Assembly (NCBI RefSeq): GCF_043641665.1
Contig: NC_092203.1
Location: forward strand, 930,001 to 994,000
DNA length: 64,000 nt
Reading direction: 5' to 3'
From: Enoplosus armatus
Taxonomy: Eukaryota > Chordata > Actinopteri > Centrarchiformes > Enoplosidae
The translations under genes were made by a program, and so were the position numbers. Below, in pieces: positions 49,001 through 60,000 of this stretch; the first letter of the stretch is position 1, and every line of letters begins with the position of its first letter. Below the pieces are notes generated by a model that saw only the letters and a list, made by a program, of their open reading frames with translations, was not told where the DNA came from and ran no database searches.

Positions 49001-51046
49001 GTGGGAGTGTGTTGCTAATCAACTCTGGCACTTGCAAATGGCTGTCTGCCCGGAAGAGATGGTGACAGAGGGATTAACGAGCACTCATTTACCGCCGGGG
49101 GCCGCGAGGACGACATGGGGCCAAATGGGCTGTCTCGCCAAGCTCCCGCGGGCCTCTCATCAGGAGTTTAAGACCTGGACAGGGATGTATCGATACTGGG
49201 GGTGGTTGCCGCATTAGTGAAAGTTTCAAGTCTAGAATAAGGTATCAGGTGGAAAAAAAAACAAAACCAAACCCTGATAGTGACAGCAAAGAGTTAAAGA
49301 GTGTTGTTCATTTTAATATATATATATATCTAATCTGTACTAATTTATGTATGAGTGAGCCTTACTATCACTTTAATTCCATCCATATTATTTAACTAAA
49401 AGTTATAATTGCAGTTATATTCCTTAGCGTTGATTTCACATTACGCTGTCGAGGGCGGCTCCGCACTTCACGATTAACCGCCATTAAAAACAGGAGTGCA
49501 ACTCGGAGGGCTCTCCGAGCTAAAAGCCACTGAAGGGGTAGCGCCGGGCTCATCCGATCCGTTTATCTTCACTCCACAAAGTTGGCGGTAGAATCAGAAA
49601 CAGGGACTTCCTGTCTTTAAAATGATCACTTATACGTAAAAGTCCCGCACTCCAGCTTGAAGGTGCAGCAACGTTTTCCATTGGTTGTTGTGCACTTTCA
49701 TCATATTGCATTTTCAAAGAAATACGCAACACCCCCCCACCTTGAACTTTAACGCGATGAAAGAAAAAGACCACAAGGACGTCTGGGAGCCACTGGTTGC
49801 CTACCTTTGCGCACTGTTTATGGTTCTGACACCAGCCCAGGGATCCACTACTCTGGAAGGGAGAATAAGAGGGAAAAGCGCAAATGAATTATTAAAAAAT
49901 TAGTAAGCGTAATTACAGGTTGCAGTGCTGTCGCAGCTCAGCGGCAGGCAACAGAGTTGTTATTTTTCTGTGTATTTAAGACAAATTACTGTTGTCGTTT
50001 TTTTTGTTCTCTCCAGTTTGTGGGACTTGGTGTCCTTCGTGGCACATGACTTTTTGACCAGTGCCATTCAGCGGCCCATTTGGGTGTAAATGGCTTCGCT
50101 GAAACGCTAAGAAGCTCAGTTATACCCATAAGCGAGCAAATAACGTTCATAAAAAATTTTTTTTTTAACTTATTATGAACATAAGGTGCTGACCTAAATG
50201 GCCTATTACATATTTGATTTCAATACCAGTCTTTTCAGATTATTATTATGAATGAATGAATGAGGTAATTGAACGGTTATGAAGAAGGAAAGGAAGAATT
50301 CACATGACAAAAATATGGTGGTGGTGGTGGTGGGGGGGGGGGGGGGGACTTGGACTGCTGACCTCAGTGTTTTCTAATATCCTAAAGGCTGTAATGAAGG
50401 GCGCTGCACAAGGAGGACCAGAGCGGACTCTACCTACTCAGGAGGGAGACTCAGAGACCCCCCCCCCCCCCCCCCCCCCTTGACTCAGTGGAAGTGGTGG
50501 GTGCAATACAGTATAATCCCTTTACCTTCATTTCTAATTTGTAACAGTTGTTGTTGTTTTTTTAGTTTTAGTAGCTTTTTTTAAATTTGTTTTTTTTATA
50601 TATATAACAGTCTTTATTGTTTTTATTGATCATATCTGGATTTTCTACTTATGTCTCTAGTGCACTATCCAATGCAAATGTCCCCGCGGAGGGATCAAGA
50701 AACTTGAACTTTACATTGCCACCAACCCGGGCCACATTGCGCCATATTATATATTGAAACAAAAGTTTACAATAAAGTGATTTTATATTAATTAAAAGGA
50801 ATAATATAAGGCTTTGCCAGCGCTGATAACTGTCTAAATACACTTCATTTATTATTTGGCCCTTGATTATTATCATTTTCTGAAATGTATTAGACTTTAT
50901 TAGAAGCCCTACTTTATGAGAAAAGCCTGCGCGCTCACCTGCAGCGGGGTGGCCAGTCGTCCCTCGACGCGGTGTAAGCTGAGGCACCGGGACGCGCACC
51001 TCGCCCTGGAGACGCTCTCGGACCACCAGGACTCGTCGTCGTCGTT

Positions 51047-51087
<41 letters not shown>

Positions 51088-51187
51088 CGTCGTGCTGCTG
51101 CTGCCTGGCGGAGACGCCGGAGCTGAAGAGGAAAAGGATCCACAGGGGCAGGCGTCTCGCCGCGGCACCCCGGCTCTTGGCCAGCAT
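40029..51187 (-). CDS. anos1: Anosmin-1 (Kallmann syndrome 1), complete
   Basis: Secreted heparan-sulfate-binding matrix protein guiding olfactory axons and GnRH neurons. Fourteen coding exons on the minus strand: 50939-51187, 49805-49852, 46457-46522, 45877-46099, 44504-44688, 44140-44269, 43768-43973, 43323-43449, 42158-42265, 41722-41810, 41434-41605, 40660-40892, 40412-40553 and 40029-40081. All junctions are in phase, giving 676 codons (human 680). Domains: signal peptide 1-27; poly-Asn 35-48; Cys-rich region about 58-121 ([16 protein letters not shown]); WAP four-disulfide core in exon 4 (about 135-195, [12 protein letters not shown]); four fibronectin III repeats in exons 5-6, 7-8, 9-11 and 12-13; and a basic C-terminal tail ending PKQPTFERH. 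Conserved strings include [16 protein letters not shown] and GYQVTWAEV. Teleosts can carry anos1a and anos1b; I cannot say which this is. Confidence 0.96.
41690..41715 (+). repeat. Family A end fragment at ANOS1 exon 10 donor
   Basis: 'acaatatgggacctttaata' matches the terminal 'atatgggacctttaaa' of repeat family A. It lies within 10 bp of the exon 10 splice donor (intron side). It is too short to exclude chance. Confidence 0.3.
42640..42830 (+). repeat. Interspersed repeat family B, copy 2
   Basis: Copy of the family at 2200-2390, inside the ANOS1 intron between exons 8 and 9. It shares 'gagcaacccgccttttttt', 'aagacacgcgaaagcttcaaa', 'cgttttatgacgtaggac' and 'gaggcacctaaccaaaagcccg'. Diverged and noncoding. 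Confidence 0.5.
43453..43477. repeat. (AC)n microsatellite at ANOS1 exon 8 acceptor
   Basis: The CA tract begins one base upstream of the exon 8 acceptor CAG, so on the transcribed strand the polypyrimidine tract is replaced by (TG)n. The acceptor is nevertheless required to keep the frame. Confidence 0.85.
44107..44131 (+). repeat. Poly(G) tract, 25 nt, next to ANOS1 exon 6 donor
   Basis: The tract starts 9 nt into the intron after the exon 6 donor (GTCAGACAC, then poly(C) on the transcript). Similar runs lie in adjacent ANOS1 introns at 44326-44341, 44480-44491, about 44756-44772 and 45033-45055. Confidence 0.9.
45033..45055 (+). repeat. Poly(C) tract, 23 nt
   Basis: Twenty-three consecutive C in the ANOS1 intron between exons 4 and 5, read as poly(G) in the transcript. 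Confidence 0.9.
46523..49804 (-). other. ANOS1 intron 2, no embedded gene recognised
   Basis: 3.3 kb between exons 2 and 3. An open frame of 132 codons at 47309-47707 (+) and overlapping frames show no known domain. 46895-46990 resembles a common fish repeat ending in 'gtttaggcacctta', which is the complement of the 'gtgcctaaac' motif seen elsewhere. Confidence 0.4.
49853..50938 (-). other. ANOS1 intron 1
   Basis: 1.1 kb. Contains a (GGT)n plus poly(G) stretch near 50318-50347 and a 22-nt poly(C) run at 50458-50479. No gene seen. Confidence 0.5.
51044..51085 (-). repeat. In-frame AAC triplet repeat in ANOS1 exon 1 (poly-Asn)
   Basis: A (GTT)n tract on the plus strand encodes 14 consecutive asparagines (residues 35-48, one codon AAT, the rest AAC), flanked by aspartates, just after the signal peptide and before the first conserved cysteine block. 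As far as I recall, human anosmin-1 has no such run at this position. Confidence 0.9.
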
Positions 51188-51469
51188 CTTCTTCCTCCGC
51201 GCGTCCGGGACGTGTGGTGGCTGTGGAACAAGTGCAGTCGGGGTGGGGGTTTGGGGGGTTGGAGGGGGGTGGGGGGGGGGGGGGGGGGGGGGTGTAATCT
51301 GATGGGAAAATCCAGTTGAACTCGAGTTATACAGCCAAGGGAGGAGCTATAAGATCTAGGCGTGCTCAGTTTTAGGGTCAGGATGCTGAGAGGCTTTAGT
51401 TCACTGAGTTCACTGAGACCCACAGCCTCTAACCAACTGATTCATAGCCACAACTTCCCAACATACTCA

Positions 51470-51501
<32 letters not shown>

Positions 51502-52174
51502 GAGAATGAGAGTTCCGTGTGCAGATCCCAGGTCTGGACCAAACCTTTTTTTTTTTTTTTTTTTTTTGGAGCCCTAAGCAGAATTTTCATGAGGGACGCT
51601 GCAATCAGAGCCGGATCCAACTGTCACGGATGATCATTGGGGATTGTTGCCCGTCAGAACATTACGACAGTTTTTGCAATTTTCGCTTATAAAGTCAGCG
51701 AAATAACTCAAACCGGGCTTGATCCTCGCTTTATGGCCTTTCAGTGAAAGCAAAATCTGGGGAGGCAAATCCCTTTAACCTGACGCGCCAGGTGGCTTGT
51801 AGACCTTGGAGACTGTGTTTGGAGAAGAGCAGGCACTTGGCGAGTCGATTGGGTGAACCGCCTGTCAATCGCCGCCTATCGCGAACGGACTTTTCCCAGA
51901 AGAGTGAGAGCGTTTTCTCCTCAGTGCAACCAATTTGAGGGGGACACAGGCGATGTGTTGTTGTTTTTTATGGACTCCTCTATAAAAGTAACCGCAAACA
52001 TATCGCTCATAAGCAGGCAGGGGGGGGCAGGTTTCCGGGTTTCCTTGCCCAGGGACAGGAGAAAGAGCGTGAGGTGTCGGAAACTCTGAAGAGATCCTCC
52101 TCGGGTTGCCGGTCACACTGCTGGAGCATCCTGCAGCGTTTAACGAGATGCCTATTTTTCCCCAGCCACAGTGC

Positions 52175-52226
<52 letters not shown>

Positions 52227-54055
52227 TGGTGCTCTCTCTCTGTCATAAAAGGAGTCATTCAGAGGCTCGGCCGTCCGTTCGGGCCACTAACACTAAGATC
52301 GCACCGATTAAGTTCTTCAAAAAGAAATCGGAGCCGGCAAGAAACGATGGACAAAGCTATGACAATGTGATTCCCTTGTTGTAAATGTTCCCTTAATGAC
52401 TGCTGAGTGGTATTTCCACACTGCTCCCAGGCACTTGTTACTGGAGGGAACCCCACTTAATGGGGGTACACACCTCGTAAAAGGAGGAGGTTGGTCATTC
52501 GGCCCTGTGGTTTTACTGGAGTGGAGTGCGTGGTGGGGAGGAGGGGAGTCTACATTCTGGGGGTTTTCGGACCGGCGGGCAGGTTACTGTTTAATATGAA
52601 ATAATGGGTAAATTGTTCAAGGTTCTGTGGTTTGAAAGAAGCCCACTGTTTCTCCCACCCCCACCCCCTTAAATGTCAGTGATGGAGGAAGCATTCATAT
52701 CCTTTATAAGTAAATATAGGTAAAAGTAGCAACGCTATGTTGTAAAAATACTCCATGACAAGTAAAAGTCCTGCATGCAACTAAGGCATACTTAACATCT
52801 GTGTGTTTATCCTCCAGACACACTGTGAAATAAAAACAAACAAACAAAACAATACCCTTTCCAATTCTGCTGACTGTATGTGTGCCTGCCTGCGAGTCCC
52901 AATGTGAATAATTGAAATACCACAGCTGGCACTCGGTCCAGTGGTGCCCTCTTGTGGTGCAGCCGAGTAGCTGCGGTTAAAAACCATCGCAGAGTACGTT
53001 TGAATCTGGGCTTTTTTTTTTTCACAAGGAAAATACAGCCTGTAACCTGTCAGGAGTGAGCCCAACATGTGGTCAATGCCTAAGCCCTGTATGATGTGTG
53101 AGGGCAGGCTCGGAGTCAGGTGAATTGTGGGTGCACCAACAAGTGAAGGGGAGGCTTTAACTGGTTAGGAAAGGTCTTAATGTGACACCTACAAATGTAA
53201 GGTCACAATTGCTAAGTTGGAATTGCTATTTTATGTATTTCTTTGGCCAAATGGTTGTATTCTGCAGTGTTTTTTTATTTATTTTTTTATTTCTGAAAGT
53301 AACATTACTCAGTTAGACCACGAGAGGGGGTCCCCTCCCAAAGGGAGCACTAGTTGTAGTACTATCTGAGGTGTAAGCTCTGGGTGTGTGTGTGTGTGTG
53401 TGTGTGTGTTAGTATGAGTATAAAAGTTGAATAAAACACATAACGTTTGAAAATTGTGGTGCACTTTAAGTACTGTAAATGTAATTTATGGAACGGATGG
53501 CACGAGTCGTCTTTTAGGACTAAAGGAAATCAGGGATGTCCCAAATTCCTGGACAACCAGGCCCTCCCGGACTTCTTTTTCTTTTCACATCCAATCTTAA
53601 AGCGCACTTTTATCGCCCCACCTTTCCCTGATATCATCTGATTCTAGTTTTTATGCGGTTTATGGGTTTTTACCTTTTTTATTTTATTTCATTTAATATG
53701 TTTGTGACTTGTATTCCCTTTTATTTGCTTGTGTTATTTTGTTTTGGTAGGTTGGCTGGCTTTGTAACTGTTGTCTACTGTAGTTACTGCAATCACTGTT
53801 TATGGATATATATATATATATATATATACACCATATGTCTATGATAAAGCACATCAATCCTAGTAAACACACTAGTATTTATCATTTAGAGTTTCATTCA
53901 ACTGCTTCCTGTCATCTTTAACAAGTGCAGTGCGCTGGTCACCATTTTTTTTTTTTTTAAATTGTTGTTTGTTTGTTTTTGGAGCCGGCGGCCCGGAACG
54001 CAGTGGACGACGAAACAATTCCTACCCGGACCTGCAATTAGACGCACACTCAAAG
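51188..54055. other. Divergent intergenic region between ANOS1 and SON
   Basis: 2.9 kb containing both promoters. Repeats: poly(G) at 51271-51292, CA microsatellites at about 51471-51495 and 52179-52224, poly(T) near 51547-51567, TG near 53384-53410 and AT near 53808-53828. The SON 5' UTR probably begins in the GC-rich piece at about 53985-54055. No additional gene seen. Confidence 0.5.
52179..52224. repeat. (AC)n microsatellite, 46 nt
   Basis: The longest uninterrupted AC tract in the window, between ANOS1 and SON. Confidence 0.95.
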
Positions 54056-57000
54056 ATGGCGGCCAACATAGAGCAAATTTTACAGGATTTTATATTGAAT
54101 AAAATCAGGGAGATTGAAGACCAGAATGAAGACAAAGCGTATGTCTGACTGTTGTGTTTTGCGCTCGCCTTAGCGACAGTTGAATGCAGTTAGCTAGCTG
54201 GTGAAAAGAAGTGAACGAACATGGTAGTTTCCCACAGCTTCGGTGGCCGGCTGCCGATCCGAGGACCAAATTACCAAATGTACAAGCTAGCGTAAGCTAT
54301 GTGTTTATACATTGGGACGTAGAGATACGACCGGTAGCGATGCTGTTAGCAGGGCCGGCCGGGTGTAAATAAAGCCCCATGGTTGAAAGTAGTTCGTCAG
54401 GCCGGAAAAGCGGTCCTGTTTTGTTATTATTTTTTAATTTTTAATTTGGCACCAACGGTAGATTCTGTCGTTTTACTGGTTAGCCTGGTAACTTATATTG
54501 TGCACATATTTTCTTCTTGCCTGCTCGCGCTCAGAGGCAGGAAGTACTTTCCCCGGGCGCCCTTTCAAATTAAGTGTTTTAATAACAATAACCGCATGTA
54601 ATAAACTGGAGCATTAAAACTGACATTGTGTTGGTACAGCACACATTCCCCGCTCCTCTGAGAGCTGCTTCTTCTAGCTTTTAATCCCCGGTGGCCGCTT
54701 TGAAAACAAGATATTTTGTAAAACCACCCTTCATCCTCATCTGAACACATTTCCATGTTTGAGCACATTGGATGTCCGGCAAACACAAACAAATGCAACC
54801 TGCCTCTCTGTGTGTCCGTCAGTGCTGCTGAAGGAGCCGGCGCCGGCGCAGAGATGGCCGGGGCTGAGAAAGCCACTTCAGAGAGGGACGGGCGGGAAGA
54901 CTCGAGGGGCGGCGGCCCGCAAAAGAAACATAAGAAGCACAAGAGGCACAAAAGTAAGAAGAAGAGGAGGAACCGAGAGAAGGGGAGCAGCTCGGAGTCC
55001 GGGGCCGAACTGGAAGGAGGGCGCAAACATCAGCCAAGGTGAACCGTGGACGGTGAATGGCTGTCAATACCCACTATAAGGGCCTTATTCAGATGATTTA
55101 ATAACACTAAATCATCATGAAACGGTTCTCTAAAGCCTCATTTCCACTGCGTGGTACGGCTCGGCTCGACTCCACTCCACTCACTTTTGGCACCAGTTAC
55201 TTCTCTCAGCAGATAGTGCCCCCCTCAATGTAGGCGGGATTCTTCGCTGACCGCCACAGCGGCGCGCGCACGAAACTGCAGATTTCGGGGTGCGCTTTCG
55301 GATCAAGGTCCTGCCGGAAGGTCCACACATGCAACATGCCTTTACCGAAGAGTAAAGTAGTAAATATGGTCACTCTGCAAATAAAAATACACTTACATTT
55401 GTGAACGCGGGGAATGCTGGAGCATTTGCCCTTCCTTGGATGCTACGCAGTGCCAACGCATCACCAACGTTGGGTGTTGGGACGTGACGGCACCCATTGG
55501 TCTGTGGACTACCGATTTGAAGCCTGGAGTTTGGCGTTTTGACCGTCGCCATCTTGCGGAGCTGCCCGAAGACAATATGCATGTATGCATACATGTACTT
55601 GCAGGGGAAAAAATCGTCTATTTTACACTCTAAACGGGACCGTGATTTACGCGGGAAACCGCTGTGACGCCGTCTTCAACGTGACACAACCCTCGCTGGA
55701 TCTTTACATCGGCAGCCAGAGGAACGTCTGCTCCTCTGCCGACCGTCGAAAGGGCAGGATGTCCCGTGCAAGTGATGATTCTAGTGAGGTCTAGGTCCGC
55801 GGTGTTGCCAGGTTCTTTCCACAACTTTTGCCACTGGAAAACCAAAGAAAAAGGACGGTTCCAGGCGAGCCGAGCCGAGCCACACCATACAATGTGGTGG
55901 AAATGAAGCATAATAGAGGAGAAAGGCAGTAGTGTGTACAACCCAATACCACTTTGCAACCCAATCCTGGGCCTTTTACAACACGCAAACGCATGTATGC
56001 AAAGTTTGGCCTTGTAAAGTAGTGCGAGTGGAGTTGAAATCTGTCACTGTGGACGAACAAAACTGCCATTTTACTATTAATACCCGCTTCTCAAATGTGC
56101 CTAACTCAGGTTTTATCTTTGCTTCATAGAAGAGGAACACCAACAGAGACAAATAAGAAGCAAGGTAAGTACCATGTTTTCAATTAGTTCTTTTCTGTCT
56201 TTTCTTTCATGTGCACCATGTCCAACCAATTTCCCTGCCTACGTCACCATACTCCCCAAGACCACCCCCTCCCCTCCCTCCCCCCCAATCATATACCTAT
56301 CCATATGGCATCTCTAGGCATGCAGTCATTTCTGTTCTGTACCGAACGCGCTATACTGACACGGCGCCGCTGAACCGTTTGAACCAGGTGACGATGGCGA
56401 GAGCAAGTCCCGATGCCACAAGCGGCACTCGACGGGAAAGAGGAGGAAGAAGAAGAAGAGGAGGAGGAGGAAAGGGGAGGAGAACTCGTCAGATTCGGAC
56501 TCAAAGCGGAGGGACAGCAAACGCGCTCAAAGCGTGTCGCCAAGGCGACGGGAGGAGTTGCCTGATATCATCCCAAAGCAGGTAAAAAACACCCCCCCCC
56601 CCCCCCAAAAAAAAACTTATTTTACTCTGTAATGAAATACAGATATATTTCCTTTAAATATAAGTAAGGGGAAATATAAATATTGGACCTGACTTGTTAT
56701 TAGCAGGTACTTAAGCATCCTCAGAATATTACGGGTTAGGATTCGGACATTGCGACTGATCCGAAGGAGGTACTTTAAAGGCACGTTGGTCTCTCTTTCC
56801 TGGCCAAGCCCTTCTTTCCAGTTACAAACTTGTTGTTGGACTGTGCATCCAGGGATAACTGGGTCTTATTTCCACAATTTAAAGTTATACATTTCGAGCC
56901 TTGTATGGAAAGGCTCTGTTCGGCCGCGGCTCGATTTTGCTGGGCAGTTGTTGTTGGCTGCCTTTCATCATCATCTTGACTTGTCGCGTGACGCCGAAAG

Positions 57001-60000
57001 CCGCTCAGTTTTAGCGCCCTCAGCTGGTGCACATGGATGGTGGACGTGGAGAGAATAAGGAGAGGGAGGGGGTAGCTTGTGCTGAAGGAGCGACTGGAGT
57101 TGGAGAAAATTTGCCGTCCCAAAACTGCAGTCAGTCCAAGAGGGGCAAAGCATCTTCCTCCGTGTGTTTCGAGGGATTCACCTCGGGTTTGTTTTCGTGG
57201 GACGAGGTTTCGCCGGATGGCAAGGTTAGAGGCGTTGCCCGCGGTTACTTTGTTCGGGGAGACCTGCTGGTGCGAAGGTGGGCGCCTCTGTGACGGTGAC
57301 TTGAGGTGACCCTACTGATTTCCACGTCCCGTGTCGGGCACTTTAATTTGATTTAATAATAAACTGTTCTTTAACCATGTCCATGGCGTGTCTCCCTTTT
57401 TTGCTGCGGCCACTTGAGCCAGGTTCATTCATTCGTTAAGATGTGGCTTCGGTGCCCAATATGGAATAGAAATAAAATACATGAATTGTTTTTGAGCCCA
57501 ACCAAATACGGCGTGTACCCAGTGAAACAAGTGTGATGCCTCAAGTGCAAAATGTGGGCAAATTTTTCGTGATGCTGTATATTTGCGCTCATAATTGTGT
57601 GTATTTATTTATGTACTGAGCTATACGTCTTTTTCGATCCGTCAGATAGCCTGTTACGGCTTTGCGTCGCCTTTCGGGTCTGTCTTTTGTTGAAAGGTGA
57701 TTTTGCGAGACTTCCGCCTTCATAATGTGATAAACAGCAAATGATGAAACACGTCTTTTTTTGCTTCCTAACAGGACAGCTCCAATAAAGGAAGAGGAGA
57801 GGAGGAAAGGCACGGCAGGAGGAGTTGCCGTTCCCGTTCGCGGTCACATTCCCATTCTCATTCGCATTCCTGCTCGGTGAGGGGGAAATCTCGCTCTCGG
57901 TCCCGCCACCGCCACCGCCGGAGATCTCGAACTCGCTCCCTGTCCGGCTCACAGCGCCACAGGACCCGGTCCAGGTATGAAGGAAAACCATCAGTTGACT
58001 GGTTTTTGGCCTGTGTGACTTAACCTCGGTTGACGTCCTGTCCTTTTTTTTTTTTTTTACAATAACTGTAAGGCCAAATCAGACCAAATCAGGTCAGACG
58101 TCAGGTTGCGTTTCTCCAAAAGTTGAATTTGCTTCGTTTGGTCTGAAACGCAGCCTTCTCTCATTGTGGTGTTGCTCTGTCCTGCCAATGATCCGTTTGG
58201 CAGCTCCTGCGAGAAGAGGGGAGCTTTGGATGGATCCGTACAGCCCACCCAAGGGCCGTCGAAAGGCCCCCAGCCGCCTCAGCTGGCCTCCAGCCCCGCC
58301 CGTGGAAACATCAAGGCAGAGGAGCTGACGGAGTTAAGCGCGGGGCTGCGGAGCCCCGACCACAGTGAGCAGCCAGCAGGGGGAAAAGAAGAGAAAGCAG
58401 AGGACACAGCACAAACACTAGGTAGGACCTGTTTAATGACATTGTATTTATACCGTTACATGATGTCCTGCGTTAATATCAAATCAGTTTATTGGCCTGA
58501 ATACGGTTTTACACTCCAACCTTATGATAGCAGCACTGATGGCGCGTTAAAAGTAAATTGTATAGATATGCTTATAGTAGTTTGTTATGCCATCTGTTGA
58601 CCCGCCACTGCGTCTACTGTATTTGATGCAATAAGATCGTATTTCTTTAAAAACCGGGAAGTCAGTTCTTTGATTTCTTGGTTGACGCATTTGGTACGTG
58701 CTTACTTTAAAACTCCGCAAAAAGAAGACCCACGTGTTACCATGGCGATCAAATGTAATTAGTCAAATATTGAATGAGGAAGTTCACTTACAGGACACAC
58801 ACACACACAACAAGTCAAAAGAAAGAATAAAAGGAAGGAAGAGTGGCTGCACCTGGGGCGTTTCCTTTTCTTGGCAGGGCTGCTTGTTTTTCTTTCTGAG
58901 GTCTGGCCCTCTGGTGGCGACGTCCGACAGCCATCCCTCCACCCAAAAGCGGTTGTTTTGCACCACGGAGTCCCCAGCAATCATCCTTTCTCTGGGTGAA
59001 CAACCAGGCGGGCATTTGGCCAGAGTCAGGTTTGGTTTCCATCTGTTCCCAGCTAGGTCTATGTCATTTTTGTTTTTTCCCCCCAACAGGCCGTTTGGGG
59101 GGGTCCACAACCATGACTGTATACACTTAAAGGTTCTCCTTCTCCATGTTCCGTCTGTTGCAAATCCGTAAGGTGGTTTCTGATAAAACTTGTCCAGAAA
59201 TGGTCAATGATGCCAGCGTCTCAGGCTGAGGGAGCCGCCCCATCAAGGGCAGATTTTGGGGTGACATGGTCCACACAAGGTCCAGACTACTGAAGAGACG
59301 TTTCCCCAAAGGCTTTTAATTCGTCCCTTCCGCTTCCACTTGTACGGTATGCAGAACTGCAGCTGTATTTTGGATACCCAGGACCACCCTCAGAGCATCC
59401 TTCACAGACTTTCTCTCTCTCACCCAGATTCTGCCAAAGTGTGGACAGCTGAGGGAATAGAAACTGAAGCTGTCCCGTGTTTGCCTGAAGCGAAGAAGTA
59501 CACCCGGTATTGAAGGACCCGAGGATGGGACCAGGTAAGAGGCTGTCATTTAGGCTCTGGCTTTGGCGGAACGGTCGAGTTGTGTTTTCCACTGTGCTGT
59601 CCGGCCACATGACGGGGGAAGAATCAGTTCTCAGTGGTATTGCGATCAGAGCCTGGCCCAGGCCAGATCGCATGACCAGCGTCAAGCGTCAGCCAAGAAT
59701 ATGGAGGGCATGTTGGTCATGTTTGGATTGGGTCACTTCTCCAATAGCCGTGACTTCACAGCGTGCTACTGTGACTCCTTTCACTTGCAAAACATCTTGT
59801 CAGATGGTTTGAAGACTGAGGACCTGAGAAGTCCCCCCTTAAGTTCACTGCTTTACTTTCATCATCAGTCGAGTTGTTGAATAGCTGTCTGAGGGTGACT
59901 GCTGAACTCCATTGCCAAGGACGCCTCTCTGCAAGCAGCGCTCCATGAATGAGTCCCTGATCAAGATGCGGACCACAAGCACATCTACGTTCCATTACTT

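Noticed and set aside
54583..55026. Leu/Phe-rich minus-strand frame (153 codons) over SON exon 2
   Set aside because: It is the antisense of the Lys/Arg-rich SON exon, whose complement gives hydrophobic codons.
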